Assembly: GCA_963556255.1 (NCBI GenBank)
Contig: OY744614.1
Coordinates: forward strand, 37,625,469-37,689,468
DNA: 64,000 nt
Reading direction: 5' to 3'
DNA from: Allolobophora icterica
Taxonomy: Eukaryota; Annelida; Clitellata; Crassiclitellata; Lumbricidae
In this document: piece by piece, positions 10,574-22,300 of the stretch
Layout: each line of letters opens with the position of its first letter
Position numbering within the stretch: position 1 is the stretch's first letter
The notes under the pieces: generated by a model
What the model was told of the DNA's origin: nothing
The model's input: the letters and a program-made list of their open reading frames with translations, nothing else
Database searches by the model: none
Translations under genes and position numbers: made by a program

Positions 10574-12306
10574 TCCAGGGGCGCCGCCAGACTTTAAAAA
10601 AATTGGACGCACACCCCTCCCATCTAGACCTGGGAGTCGACTTGAAGTCGACGACTTGGAGCCAAAACGACTTGATCCGACTTGGCAGAAAAACAACCAA
10701 CTTCCGACTTGAAGTCGACTTCTGACATTGTAATAACGATTACGTACGGCTAATAATACAATTGTCAAGCCAATTTTGCCTGGCAAGCTTTACTTTCATA
10801 TAGGGCCTACTAATGAGTAATGAGACCTCAACACCTGATGAATAAACTTGTTAACATTTCGATTCGCCATTTTTTTAATGAAACGTACGTGTGACGTTTT
10901 AACATAGAATAACAAATTATATAATAAATCGGCACGAAACCGATAAAAAATAAGTAAGTAACTGTCTAGCCCAACCGGGGTCGATAATCTCTATAATAGT
11001 TTTCCAGATCCGTGTGTCCTGCGAAAAACGCTCTGGAATGTTTGGAATGTGACTGCAACGACCTCCCTAAGACCGGCATATCACGTGGGCGAGCGAAGTT
11101 GGCCCGGCCCGCCGACACTCGACGCTGGGCGGGTGGACGTGCGGGCGCACATCTGCACGGACGGACGGACGGACTGACACATGAATAAACAGCGGTTACT
11201 AAGCCTGTCTGTGCCACCCTCCCTCCGGCCTACCTCTCCCTCCCTCTCACTCCTCCTTCCATCCCTCTGCCTCTATCACTGCGTTCGACGACCTCCGTAC
11301 CTTTCCCTTTCCCTCCCCGTCATATATGACGGGCAAGCATCTTGCTAATAATGCTTATAATCAGTTAACATAATCTGGCTACACAGGAGACCCAAAGGAG
11401 TCGTAGATCCCGCTACCAGGGCAACCTGGGTAGTAATACAGTTTGATGGAAAACATTATACTTAACTAAAGACTCGATAGCATATCATTGGTATGTAATA
11501 GTAACATAACACTTACTAAGGACTTGAAAGCACATCTTAAGGAATGTACCTTGCACGCTCATTGAATTTCAGTTGATTAAGCTGCGGTTAGTGTTCCTCG
11601 ATCACGGAAGACCGTAACTTTTGCTTGAACGATCGTAGTCTGGGTAGTTGCTTATTTATGGTGGTATTTTATTCCATATGAAGGCCCAATGTATCGTATG
11701 GAGACTAACTGGGTATTCGTATGAGCGTATGGCTGGTAACATTGTACATAATAATATCGCAGCCTAAGTATGCGGTAGCAGTTAGAACTGGTAGGTCTAT
11801 GCTTTATTCATTTTTGCCAAAACACTACAAAACTGCTTAAATGCGGCCATGGCCTCACGATCATTAGTTTGGCGTGATAAATTTAGATTTGTTTGCGTCT
11901 CAAGTCAGTTTAAGTCGACTTGTGGAAAAAACAACTTCAAGTGACTTTTCTTTTATAAATTCGACTTGGGGTCAGTTGCGCTAAGCATAAACGACTCGAC
12001 TCGACTTGGGATGACCAAGTCGACCCAAGTCGACTTATTGGGGTCGACTCCCAGGTCTACTCCCATCCACACCCGTCCTCTGTCTGACACTCGTAGTCAT
12101 ACACTGAAAAAGACTCGCAGTGACTCATAAAAGTACAGTATAACACATGAATATGATATCATATGATATTATTTATACATAGGCTGCAGTGAAATTGTCA
12201 AATATATCGATGCGAATCATGCGATGCCTAATCCTTGTGTGGATTTGATTTGGTGGGTGGACGCACGTACGTGCGTCCAGTGCGTCACGCTGCCGGCGCC
12301 TCTGGG
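10574..12306. repeat. Nested inverted repeats (probable DNA transposon inside another)
   Basis: Inner pair: AGACCTGGGAGTCGAC at 10626 with its exact complement ending at 12058, both next to many GTCGACTT/AAGTCGAC blocks. Outer pair: CCAGGGGCGCCG near 10574 against CGGCGCCTCTGG near 12294, each with GGACGCAC / GTGCGTCC beside it. No transposase is readable between them. The interior holds a GC-rich part at about 11050-11330. Confidence 0.5.
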
Positions 12307-12309
12307 ACA

Positions 12310-14137
12310 CCTACAAAAATTTTGAAGACCAACTTCGCAATACGGTAACAGCTGAGGTCTGTTTCTTGGTCTCCCACACCTATAAGCAAGAACCTACTTT
12401 AATATAGATTCGATCCTTGCCTATAATATGCATAGACGCTAGGCCTATAGGCCTAGCCTAGATCTAGGCTACTAGGCCTATAGTTTTTAGGTTCATGTCG
12501 ATTTCGCATTACGATTTGAGATTCGAGGTAAAATATCATCGCACAGCGTTATTTCACGCTGAGAAAGTTTTACTGTGTTTTAAATTGAAGTTTATTAACC
12601 ACAGATGACCTAAAATATATAATTGTTAAAGGATGTGCTTTCGCTAAAATATAGAGTAGACCTAGCGATTGAGTAGTAGTTTTATTACGTCATGAAGTTT
12701 TGAATCTATGTATATATAACTTCCGTGTAGTTAGTGAAGGGCGCCGGTGTTGTCGGCTTTCAGGGACAAACCGTGGATAGAATATAGTTTATGTTTTATT
12801 GTATACAAATTAGCAATTGATGATGGAATCGGATGCTAAAAAGGTGCGCTTTCTGAATTTTAGTTGTGCGAGTTGCAATTATGTATAGTAACGTTTCCAC
12901 TGAAAAACGTAGGCCCTACTTGACTCGCACCGTGTGTTGTCCCATGTTGACTTCTATGACGTCACTTTCCTGAATGTGAAGGATTTGTAAAGCCAGTTTC
13001 AGTAGATGACATTAACAAAACCCGGTGCATACATGTTCCTTGTGTTATGTCAAAGCACCTCAGTCATGCAATAACGTTAGTTTCACCTTGTAACCATGTG
13101 TAAAGTTGCAACATTTTGCACTCCTCTGAAAGCTACAGGAAAGGGAGCATCTTATGTTTAAAGTACTTACATTTGGGGTTGAGAGTTACGATTTTTGTGT
13201 AACCTATTTGGCACCTTCCACTTTTTCGTGACCCGTATTTCTCGATGACAGTAATGCGACAGCTTTTATGATTTTGTTGGCTGCTTCTTTATATCTCGTT
13301 TTATAGCGGACATCACTAGGGGCGCTAGTGGAACAGAGATTTTTAAATGGCTCTGTGTCTTGAAAGGGGTTTGAACCCCAGAACCCTTTCATCATGCGTG
13401 CTTACCACAAGATTATTGCACAATGTGTTTGGTAATTTTTTTATATATAATATAATGAAACAAGGCAAAAGCGTTCAAGAGAGCCAGGCATCGGGATGAG
13501 CAGAAGTTAACACTTTGAAAGTTTCAGTTTTGTCACCTGACCAAACTAGGAAGCTACAATACTTCATGCCAGTGGCTATTGTTAAGCTCAGGAGGATATA
13601 TTTAAACATTTAATTGTGGCTTAAAATGTGGCTTTATGTTGTCAGGTGAAGAGTTTTTCGATCATGTACAATCAGGGTGCATGAATTTTAAAATCCAGCT
13701 TCCACTCACAGGTATAGCTGTTTTAGTCACACAAATACATAGGCTACACTGACCCTAGCCCTAACCGACTCTTTCGACCCTTACCTTGACCCTAACCAAC
13801 CCTCACGATGCAAAGACGCCCACCCAGATAGGCACCCCGATTGTACATGTTCGCCAAGAGTTTTATCTGAAAAGTTTCCCTTGGACAAGCGCAGCACAAC
13901 TATGATTACAGTTATGATTTACACAACCTCTATTTTGATTTAGTTTTCTTGTTGGCCGTGTGTTGACGTGGTGCTTATACTTTACAATAAATTTCGCATT
14001 TTTAGGAAGCTACGAAGACTTCCAGCAATTCAGCTACACTGTCGCCACCCAGGGGCAGCAGTCAACGAGAGATTATATTATCCGAAGTTCCGGTCAGTGT
14101 TTCAGTAACTTTTATTTAGTTCAACTTCGGTTGAGTA
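12310..14137. other. Intergenic, likely upstream region of SAMM50
   Basis: No gene is certain. An imperfect palindrome of TAGGCCTA/CTAGATCTAG blocks spans about 12435-12482. A weak SINE-like B box (GGGGTTCAAACCCC, minus strand) lies at about 13365. A possible short first coding exon of SAMM50 is listed separately. Confidence 0.4.
12820..12843 (+). CDS. Candidate first coding exon of SAMM50 (speculative)
   Basis: Reads Met-Met-Glu-Ser-Asp-Ala-Lys-Lys then GTGCGC as a donor, ending in phase 0, which would join the exon at 15577. The residues are not conserved and the donor is weak. Nothing between here and 15577 fits the acidic N-terminus of vertebrate SAMM50 better. Confidence 0.2.
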
Positions 14138-14617
14138 TAAGGGTCCACCGGAAAGACATTTTCCACCGAGTACCGAATCCGAGTATTTGGATGTACTATT
14201 TGCCGGATCCGGAAATGAACCGGGTACCATTTGTTCCATATGCGAAGCTTCACATTTTCATGTAATAAAAAATTATCGAAATAAATTTGTGTACTTGTAA
14301 TAAGTGACTGATACATTTTGAATTTTAGTCATTTCTGTGCAGTTGTGAAGTTTTCTAAAATTGCATTAAATTCAATGAATTGACATAATTTCAAGAAAAT
14401 GGAATTGAATTCAATGGATGTGTAATTGTTTTAAGGCTGAACATTTATAATTTTATATACGTAAGTTTATTGGATAAGTTTTTAAAGAAAAAAAATTTGT
14501 GTAAAGAAAAAATTTTTCCCAACTATTTGCGTCTACAGTATTTGCCGAGGCGAATAGTTCCGGAAACGGGATTTCCGGCCGAGACAAATGTCCGAAGAGA
14601 TTTCCGGTGGACCCCTA
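14138..14617. mobile_element. hAT-type MITE, 480 bp, with intact target duplication
   Basis: The ends are a 17-bp inverted repeat with one mismatch (left TAAGGGTCCACCGGAAA; right complement TAGGGGTCCACCGGAAA). The same 8 bases, GTTGAGTA, flank both sides (14130-14137 and 14618-14625). Eight-base duplications are the mark of hAT elements, among others. The interior does not code for a transposase, so this is a non-autonomous copy. Confidence 0.8.
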
Positions 14618-14625
14618 GTTGAGTA

Positions 14626-15576
14626 CACGTAATGCGCTATTGTCCCAGATATTACAAGTTACAATGTTTTTTAATCATAAATAATTCCTAGAAGAGGTGT
14701 TACAATTTTGGTAAAGTATGGCTCAGGTACTTGAGTTTATCCTGCAAGGGTTTCAGGTACACATTGTTTAGAGGTGATTATATGAACTTCAGTCTATTTC
14801 AAGCGTACTGTGTTGTCAGGCAGTCACCCTAGCCACAAGGCCAGGATCTCTTACTTCCCATGAATGCTTACGACGGCACTTTAATTACTACTGATTCTTA
14901 GATGCTGCTGAAATTTGTTATTTGCATTCTTCACGGTTTGGTCCAGCGTCTGCTGGAAAGTATGTTGCTCCTGGTACATTCTTTCATTCATAGTTGCTGG
15001 TCCCTCCGTCTGGAACTCTCTACCTCCTCGTTGTTCCAATTGTCCTTCACTCGATACTGAAAATTTGCCTCTTCTAGTCTACCTATGGTCTTAAAGTTTG
15101 CCTGGTTTCAGTGTACACTTCGGAACTTTGTAAAGAGGGCATTGTAAACTTGCAGTTATATTGTATTGTGTGGTCGCCTCGAACCCAATAGCTCCCATTC
15201 CATGGCTTCACATGCAATGAACAGACCCTGTGTGCCTTATTACACCATGAGCCCTTGACTGATACCATAGTCTGCTTTCAAATAGTCGTTGGGTATATAT
15301 ACATCCGTGACCTACCTAGGTGCCAGCCTATGTGTGAGTGCATGGGCCTCCAAGTACCTGCTGACAGGCCCACTTCATATTGTTGACCCAGGCCAGGTAA
15401 GTCAGTCAGTTTCTGAATTTGAAATTGGTTTTTGTTATGCACTGCTAACTGTATTTGCTACATATATATGATGAACTAAAGATCCATGGTTTAATGTAGA
15501 ACACATTGTTACAATGACACCACAGAAATGATTGAGTAAGATTAGATTTGATTGTGTTGCTTCTCATTCTGAATAG
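14626..15576. other. Stretch before first certain SAMM50 exon
   Basis: Probably SAMM50 intron 1 or upstream DNA. A good-looking donor (CCAGGTAAGTC at about 15392) follows a short open frame, but the residues resemble nothing in SAMM50, so it is not called. Confidence 0.35.
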
Positions 15577-18500
15577 GCCAAAGTGCAGTCGATTAAAGTT
15601 GATGGTCTGGAGAGAACGAAAAATGATATCGTCACAAAGCATGTTCAGCCAGTGCTGTTGGCAAAAAATTTCGAAGAAGTGAGTGATTGGTTCAACGTTA
15701 AAAGTTTATAAAATACAAGAAATTTGTAGTTTCCCGAAATGTTTTTGCCCACTAATGCACTTCTTCGATTGAGCTTATTCGACAGTTTGCGATTTATTCA
15801 GAGGACTTTGTATAGATTGACTATTTTACTGAAACTTGTCATGGGCAGATGAAAATTTACTATTTAGATAAACATTATGGATTGGATTTTGTCTAAAAAG
15901 GTCCTTTTTTTAGATGTCTGAAATTCCAATTCTGATTTTTATTCAATTTATTTCCATTTGTGTGGCTTAATTTATGTGGTGAAACTTTTCAGATGGTCAA
16001 AGGAGCCCAATTTGCAAAGTTTCAGATGGAACAGCTTGGTCTGTTCAAGGCAGTTTCAATTAACGTAGATGTCAGTAAAGGTATGGGAAACTGTTTCTGT
16101 TTTAACTCTGGTACAGTAATGAATGCAGGACTCTGTAATTAGAGTATTAATTAGGTGCAATATAGTGTCAACAGAAAACATTAAACCGTAAAATTCATGC
16201 AATAACTAATGGAAATTTTGGCCAAGTTTAATTCTACCTGGAAGAATATTACTTTCTAGTTGGAGCCTTACCGGGGGATGCAGGAAAAACAATTGGTGCT
16301 CCACTTTAAACAAAAATAAATTCTCAAAGTAGCTAGACTCTAGTGCAGTGTACTGACAATTTTTAACTTGTAACTAGTTGCATATGTGACAACTATGTAC
16401 TTGAATAAACGAATATTATATTGTTTTGTATTCATGATTTAGATTTAGTATAATTATATTTTAACTGTAATTTACATATTCAAAACGTCTTCCTTTGGCC
16501 TCAACACAGGCCACTGACTTATGGAAACATCAATTACGAGTTGATCACCATTTTGCAACGTTTTTTTACAAATGACAGCACTTTGACATTGTTTAACACT
16601 GACTGCTTCTAGTTGTAAATTTTGTTGCTATTTATAGTTATCATTAAAGGAGTTTTAGTGTAACCTGTAAATTTTTTATTATTTTTATTTATTCCGGATA
16701 TTTCTATAGCACCTCTCGAAGTCAACTACTACTCAGAGGCGCTCCCGACTACAGCATTTGATACTGTGCCGGAATTTTCACACCGAAGCGCCACGAGCAA
16801 TTGCGAGTGAAAGACTTGCCCAAGGTCCGTACGCAGCAGCTAGAGTGGGATTCGAACCTGCAACCCTCCGGTCACAAGGCGCCGAACTTACCACTGAGCC
16901 ACCACGCCCCATAGTTAGATAGTTAATAATAATTTAAGAGTTCATTTGTATTTCATCGCACTGTATTTATCATTAGAATCTGTCGATCATCTGCTTCAGA
17001 TAACAGATTATTCTGTCTCAGAACCACAAGTCTGATTACTGTGGTTAGAGGTTAGGTAATAATGGAGTGACTACCCTGCCCTACATTACCCTTACTCTAC
17101 ATTGCTTTGATCAGGTGCCACTGCCAGACCAGATGGCTACGAGATCACATTCGCTGTGAAAGAGCATCGACGAGTCACTGGTGGAATGAGCACCCTGGTC
17201 GGGACAAACGAAGGAAGCGTTGTATGTTGCTATTGACCTTTCTTTAATCTTTATTCATTCATATGGAGAATTTATATAGCGCCTCTTCAAGGCTATCTAC
17301 TCAGCCGTTTGACGTTTTTGATGTTTGACCTTTCTTTGATTGTGATCATAGTGCTATTTAGTTAAATGTTTGATAAATGTCATGCAAATTTTGATTCTTC
17401 AATTCACTCCCTTGTAAAAACTCTTCCAGCAAAACTAGCCATATTGCTATGACTATAAGTAACTACTAAAATAGCTGGATAAGTAGTTCTTGCAGATTAG
17501 TCTTTGAACTAAAATGACACTGTTCCAGATTTCATTTTTATTGTGTTCAGTGCTGGGCATAACAATATGTATTGCATTTTAGTACTTAAACAGTAGAATA
17601 TAATACTTTTATTTTTGCGAACAAATGATCAATAGTTGCTGTTTTTTACGTGGTAAAAAAATTTTTTCCTAAGGTTTGCAGCATGCGGCTTCCTAATGTT
17701 GCTGGGCGTGGAGAGAAGATCAACAGCGACATTACGTATGGTTCAAAAAATGCTCTCGGATGGAGTCTTAATTTCAGCAAGCCGCTACAGGGCGATCCAA
17801 AACTTCAGTAAGTAGAGTCTTTCTTGAATGTGTTTTATTGCATTTTCTCAAATGCGTGCGTAGACAATTTGTAACACCTTTTAAGTTGCTCTCAGAAGCA
17901 CTGTGCTTTGTATCTTAACTGTTTTTAAAGTTCATTAAGTTCATTTAGATGAATAAGAAGTTCGTCTATAAGCAAGTAATGCTCAGATGGTTGGAAAAGT
18001 TATCACTGTCAAGCTTTTGCGCACACCACTCATGGTGCCCAACGTTTGAGTCAAATCCAGAGTTAGCAGTTAGCATCATGCTCTGAGTTCCTGATAGTTC
18101 AGCTGTTCTGTGTTTTGAGTTCAAGGAACAATGAGATCTGAATGTTGCTTAGAATCTTAAGTTGTTTGCTTAGGGTTCTTTTGCAGTTTTTGTGGGGCAC
18201 AGTTGTTGATTGGTTGAAGTGCTTGGTTTGTAACCTGAAGAGCATGGGTTCAATTCTCCTCGAGCAAGTCCCTAGCACACAGCAACATCAGTGCTCTGTA
18301 GGATGTCGTGTCTGCATTTCTGAGCTGTGGAGGGAGAGCAGTGTGAAATGCATTGTGTATTTATTCTCTAAGTTTGTAGCCATGTTACTTGAAATCGCTC
18401 AGGTTTATAAATGGTATTAATGAGGTTTATAATGAGTGTTGGTTAGATAAATTTGTTAACAATGTTTCAGATTGTTTGATGTACCTTGAACTGGTTGCTG

Positions 18501-19234
18501 AGTTTGTAATGTCTTCCACGAAATGTCTACCTACTTTGAAATGTCTTGATTTTTAAATTTATGCACCTGTAGCTAAATACAGAGCAACAAGTTTGAACTG
18601 TTTTACCTACTTTGAAACCTGGTTGTTTGCTTCTCGTAGCTTTCAGTCGGGGATCTTTCAGAACAGCGTCGATTTGCCTTGGAGTGGATACAAGGAACTG
18701 GGCCGAGGATTATTTACTGAATTTATGGTATGTAGAAGTCCCTCCTAAATTCTTTTAATGGCTTGAACAAATTTAATGGAAATTTTGAATTGTTTTTTAA
18801 AATTATAATCTCATACCATGACCATTTTTCCTATCTGTTGATTTAATTATACACCTGTTGATGTTACGGACAGATGGTTTTAAAATCCATGAAACACCTT
18901 TGCATGAAGATAAATCTTGCACGTGAAGTTGAGTGACTGTTTGAAAGATGCTCAAGCCTGCTCACTCCACCTCACACTTGTTCAATAATGCACTGTCTTG
19001 TGTTTCTTCAATGGAAATTTAATTCTTTTGAAAAATGCATGCATTGTTTTAGTTCCCGACTTCACTGGGAGCGCACAGCTTGCGCTGGGAAGGAACGTGG
19101 CGAGAGCTGAGTTGTCTTACTAGAACCACGTCATTTGCCATCCGAGAGCAGGCCGGACACAGCCTTAAGTCGGCCGTCAGGGTATATCTCTTATTCACCT
19201 GATACTTATTGATATTTAAATGCAAGAGAAATTT

Positions 19235-19320
<86 letters not shown>

Positions 19321-22300
19321 CACTAACAAGGTTACAAAAGATGATGATGATGACAGTTACATCGCAACCAATGCTGTAGAAGATGACGAGAACAGAGATT
19401 AACATGACAACTGATTTTTTAACATTAATTGTTCTGTCATCGTAAATATTTGTTTAACTTACGTGTTTTAAATGTGTTACGTTAACAGCACACGTGGGCA
19501 AGGGACACACGTGACAGCAGAGTCTTACCCAACACTGGCACGCTGTTTAAAGTTACTCACGTAAGTGACGAGTTACATCAGCAACAGACCAGTTTCATAT
19601 TTGTCAAAAGTTGGTATATCATGAGGGAGAATCTCACACGCAGTGTTTGTCCCTGAGCAGCTGGAAGCTATGTTTTAATAAGCTATTGTTACTTAAGTGA
19701 CTGATATGTAGGTTTTTGTGTACATTTCAGGAGCTCTAAGGTAATGTTTACACTTACACATCATCAACAATTAGCCCTGATGGGTGTAGTTAAGAGGTTG
19801 TGGGATCTTTTGGCAACTACAGCAATCCTTTCCTTTTTGGCTTCAAAGGTTCAATGGAGAATTGATGATTGTGTGATGTACTCAGATGTTAAACTAGAGG
19901 CAATAGTCACTAATATTTATTAAACCATTTATTTATTTATTCAAAATCAGTCATATTGTTGATTGGTTTCTAGAATACACAGCTTTCTGATAAGAATATT
20001 TATGCTAAATTAATGTGGTAACATTCTGGTAGAGTAGACTAATGCTAGGAGCTGGTAATGTGATAATGTTAGGTAAGCCTAAAAATATAAAACATATTTA
20101 GCTTTGAGACAAAGTATAAGACGAATTGATGAGTGACAAAACTCGGCCTCATTGTGGTCTGTGGAGATGCATGTTCATATATGGTAATATAGGATAAGTA
20201 ATTTGGTAATGTAGGGTAGTAGTATAGTGTAAGTAATTTGGTAATATAAGATATTAGTATAGTGTAAGTAATTTCGTTATGTAGGGTAGTAGTATAGTGT
20301 AAGTAATTTGGTAATGTAGGGTAAAGTAGCCTAAGTTTAAGTAGTTGTGCTTTCATTTAGCTGCCATGAACTTTAACCCTTAACCCTTTAACGCTGAGCA
20401 TGTACTAAAATGCCTATATGTTCTTAACGTGTTTTAGGAAGTGGCAGGGCTTGGAGGCGATGCCCAGTATTTGAAACAAGAGGCAGAATTCCAAGTTAAC
20501 AAGCAACTCTTTTTGGATTCTGTAAGTTTAGTTAACTTCTGTTTACATAATCAAGTCTTATCTGAGAACTTCTAGGTAACCAGGTTAGCAATGTCCAACA
20601 ATTCAACTCTTGCACTGCCTTTTGTTGATGTATATAGAGGGCACTTCTGGCAGGAAAGCCGTGAGGAAATAGAGGAGTCTTAAGTTGCTACAGTCTTGCC
20701 TCCCACACCACGTGAGCTCGAACAGTAAGTGGAAGCTTCTTTCAAAGTGATGGACCCATTTTAACTCTATAATGATGAGCGTGTACTATAAGCTACTGGG
20801 AAAACAATACTGTTCGTCATAAAAGTGTTAACCAGAAAGTGATTTTGTTATCAGAGACAGAACTTTATGGACCATTTGAAAATGTTTATTACGAGTCGTT
20901 TGATATTGGTATTAGTTATGGTTTAGTATTGGAACTGATAGGCTTTAAAATATGACAGATATGCTGCTTACATAAGTAAGATGTGCTGTATTGAAGATCT
21001 GCTCTGTCTTGAAGCCGTTGGGATTTAGACATTTACTGTGCTGTAACTGGGCATTTATGTAGCACCTTTGTAAGCATCTAGTAGCGCTATGTTTATCAGG
21101 AGTTGAATGTAACAAGGAAAGTTGATTTGTTCTCTTTGTTGTCCAGGTCGTTCAGTTCTCCTTTGCGGCAGGCTTAGTTAACGGTCTCTTTCCGGGTACA
21201 AAGCTAAACATCATGGATCGAATCTTCCTTGGAGGACCACTGACACTACGAGGCTTCAACATTCAAGGGGTCGGCCCACATGATGAGGGTAACTTATTAG
21301 CATCTGCCATCTTGATATGGGGCACGATGGTGTAGCGATATATTCTGTGCCTTGTAACCGGAAGGTTGCAGGTACGAATCTACCTCAGGCCACTGTGTAG
21401 CGACCTTGGACAAATTGCTCACCCACAGTTGTCTGCGAGGAAGGCAACGGGAAACCACCTCACTCAAGTCATTCCCAGGTGGCATAAAGCCAATGAACCT
21501 GCCTTTGGGCAGAGCACTCATTATCATCATCATCATATGTGGTAGTAGCAATTGTGTAACATATGATAACCTATTAGCATCTGGGATTGTGATGTATGAT
21601 AGTAGCAGTTTGTCATTGCCAATGTTGTGGTTCTTGCAGAATTGCTGTTTATGATGTTTTTGTGATGTGTTTTTAATTTTGTTTGGGTGATTTTCAACAG
21701 ATTGTGCCCTTGGGGCAGATGCTTACTGGTGCTCTGGTCTCCATCTGTACACCCCGCTTCCCTTCCGACCAGGAAAGGGTTCGTTTGGGGAGTACTTTCG
21801 AACTCATTTCTTCGTCAATGCTGGAAACCTCACAGCCATTGACAGACGTAAGCAATGCGAACATCAGACATTGTCCTCAGTTTAAGTAGATCCGAGCATT
21901 TCCTAATATCATGGCAATTCCTTATACTATATAGCTTTTCTTACTATTCTAGTAGTTCCTACTATATTAGCAGTTCACAGTATCTCAATTGTTCCTAGCG
22001 TGAAGGTAATTTTTTTTATCTAAGCATCGGCAGTTGTGTTTTCTTCAGCAGTTCATAGTAATTCCTTACATCCTGAGAGCTTTTATCGTATACCAGATTT
22101 TCGTCATTGTGGTTCATAGTAGCTAGTTTCCTTAGTTGGAGCTAATTTCTGTAGTTTTCGCTATCATGGTACATGTATTTTCCAATATAGGCTGAGCTAT
22201 GTTAACTGTTTGGAGGAACTCTCAACCGACACCCTTTTAACACTTAGTGACAATCTGCATTGGTTTCCCATTTACTTTTAGTACACTCTCGTCATTAAAG

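Noticed and set aside
13740..13805. Telomere-like CCCTAACC text
   Set aside because: Only a few irregular units, no true (CCCTAA)n array.
15289..15471. SAMM50 exon ending at a CCAGGTAAGTC donor
   Set aside because: Its residues (e.g. TYLGASLCVSAW) do not resemble the acidic SAMM50 N-terminus, and no acceptor or start context supports it.
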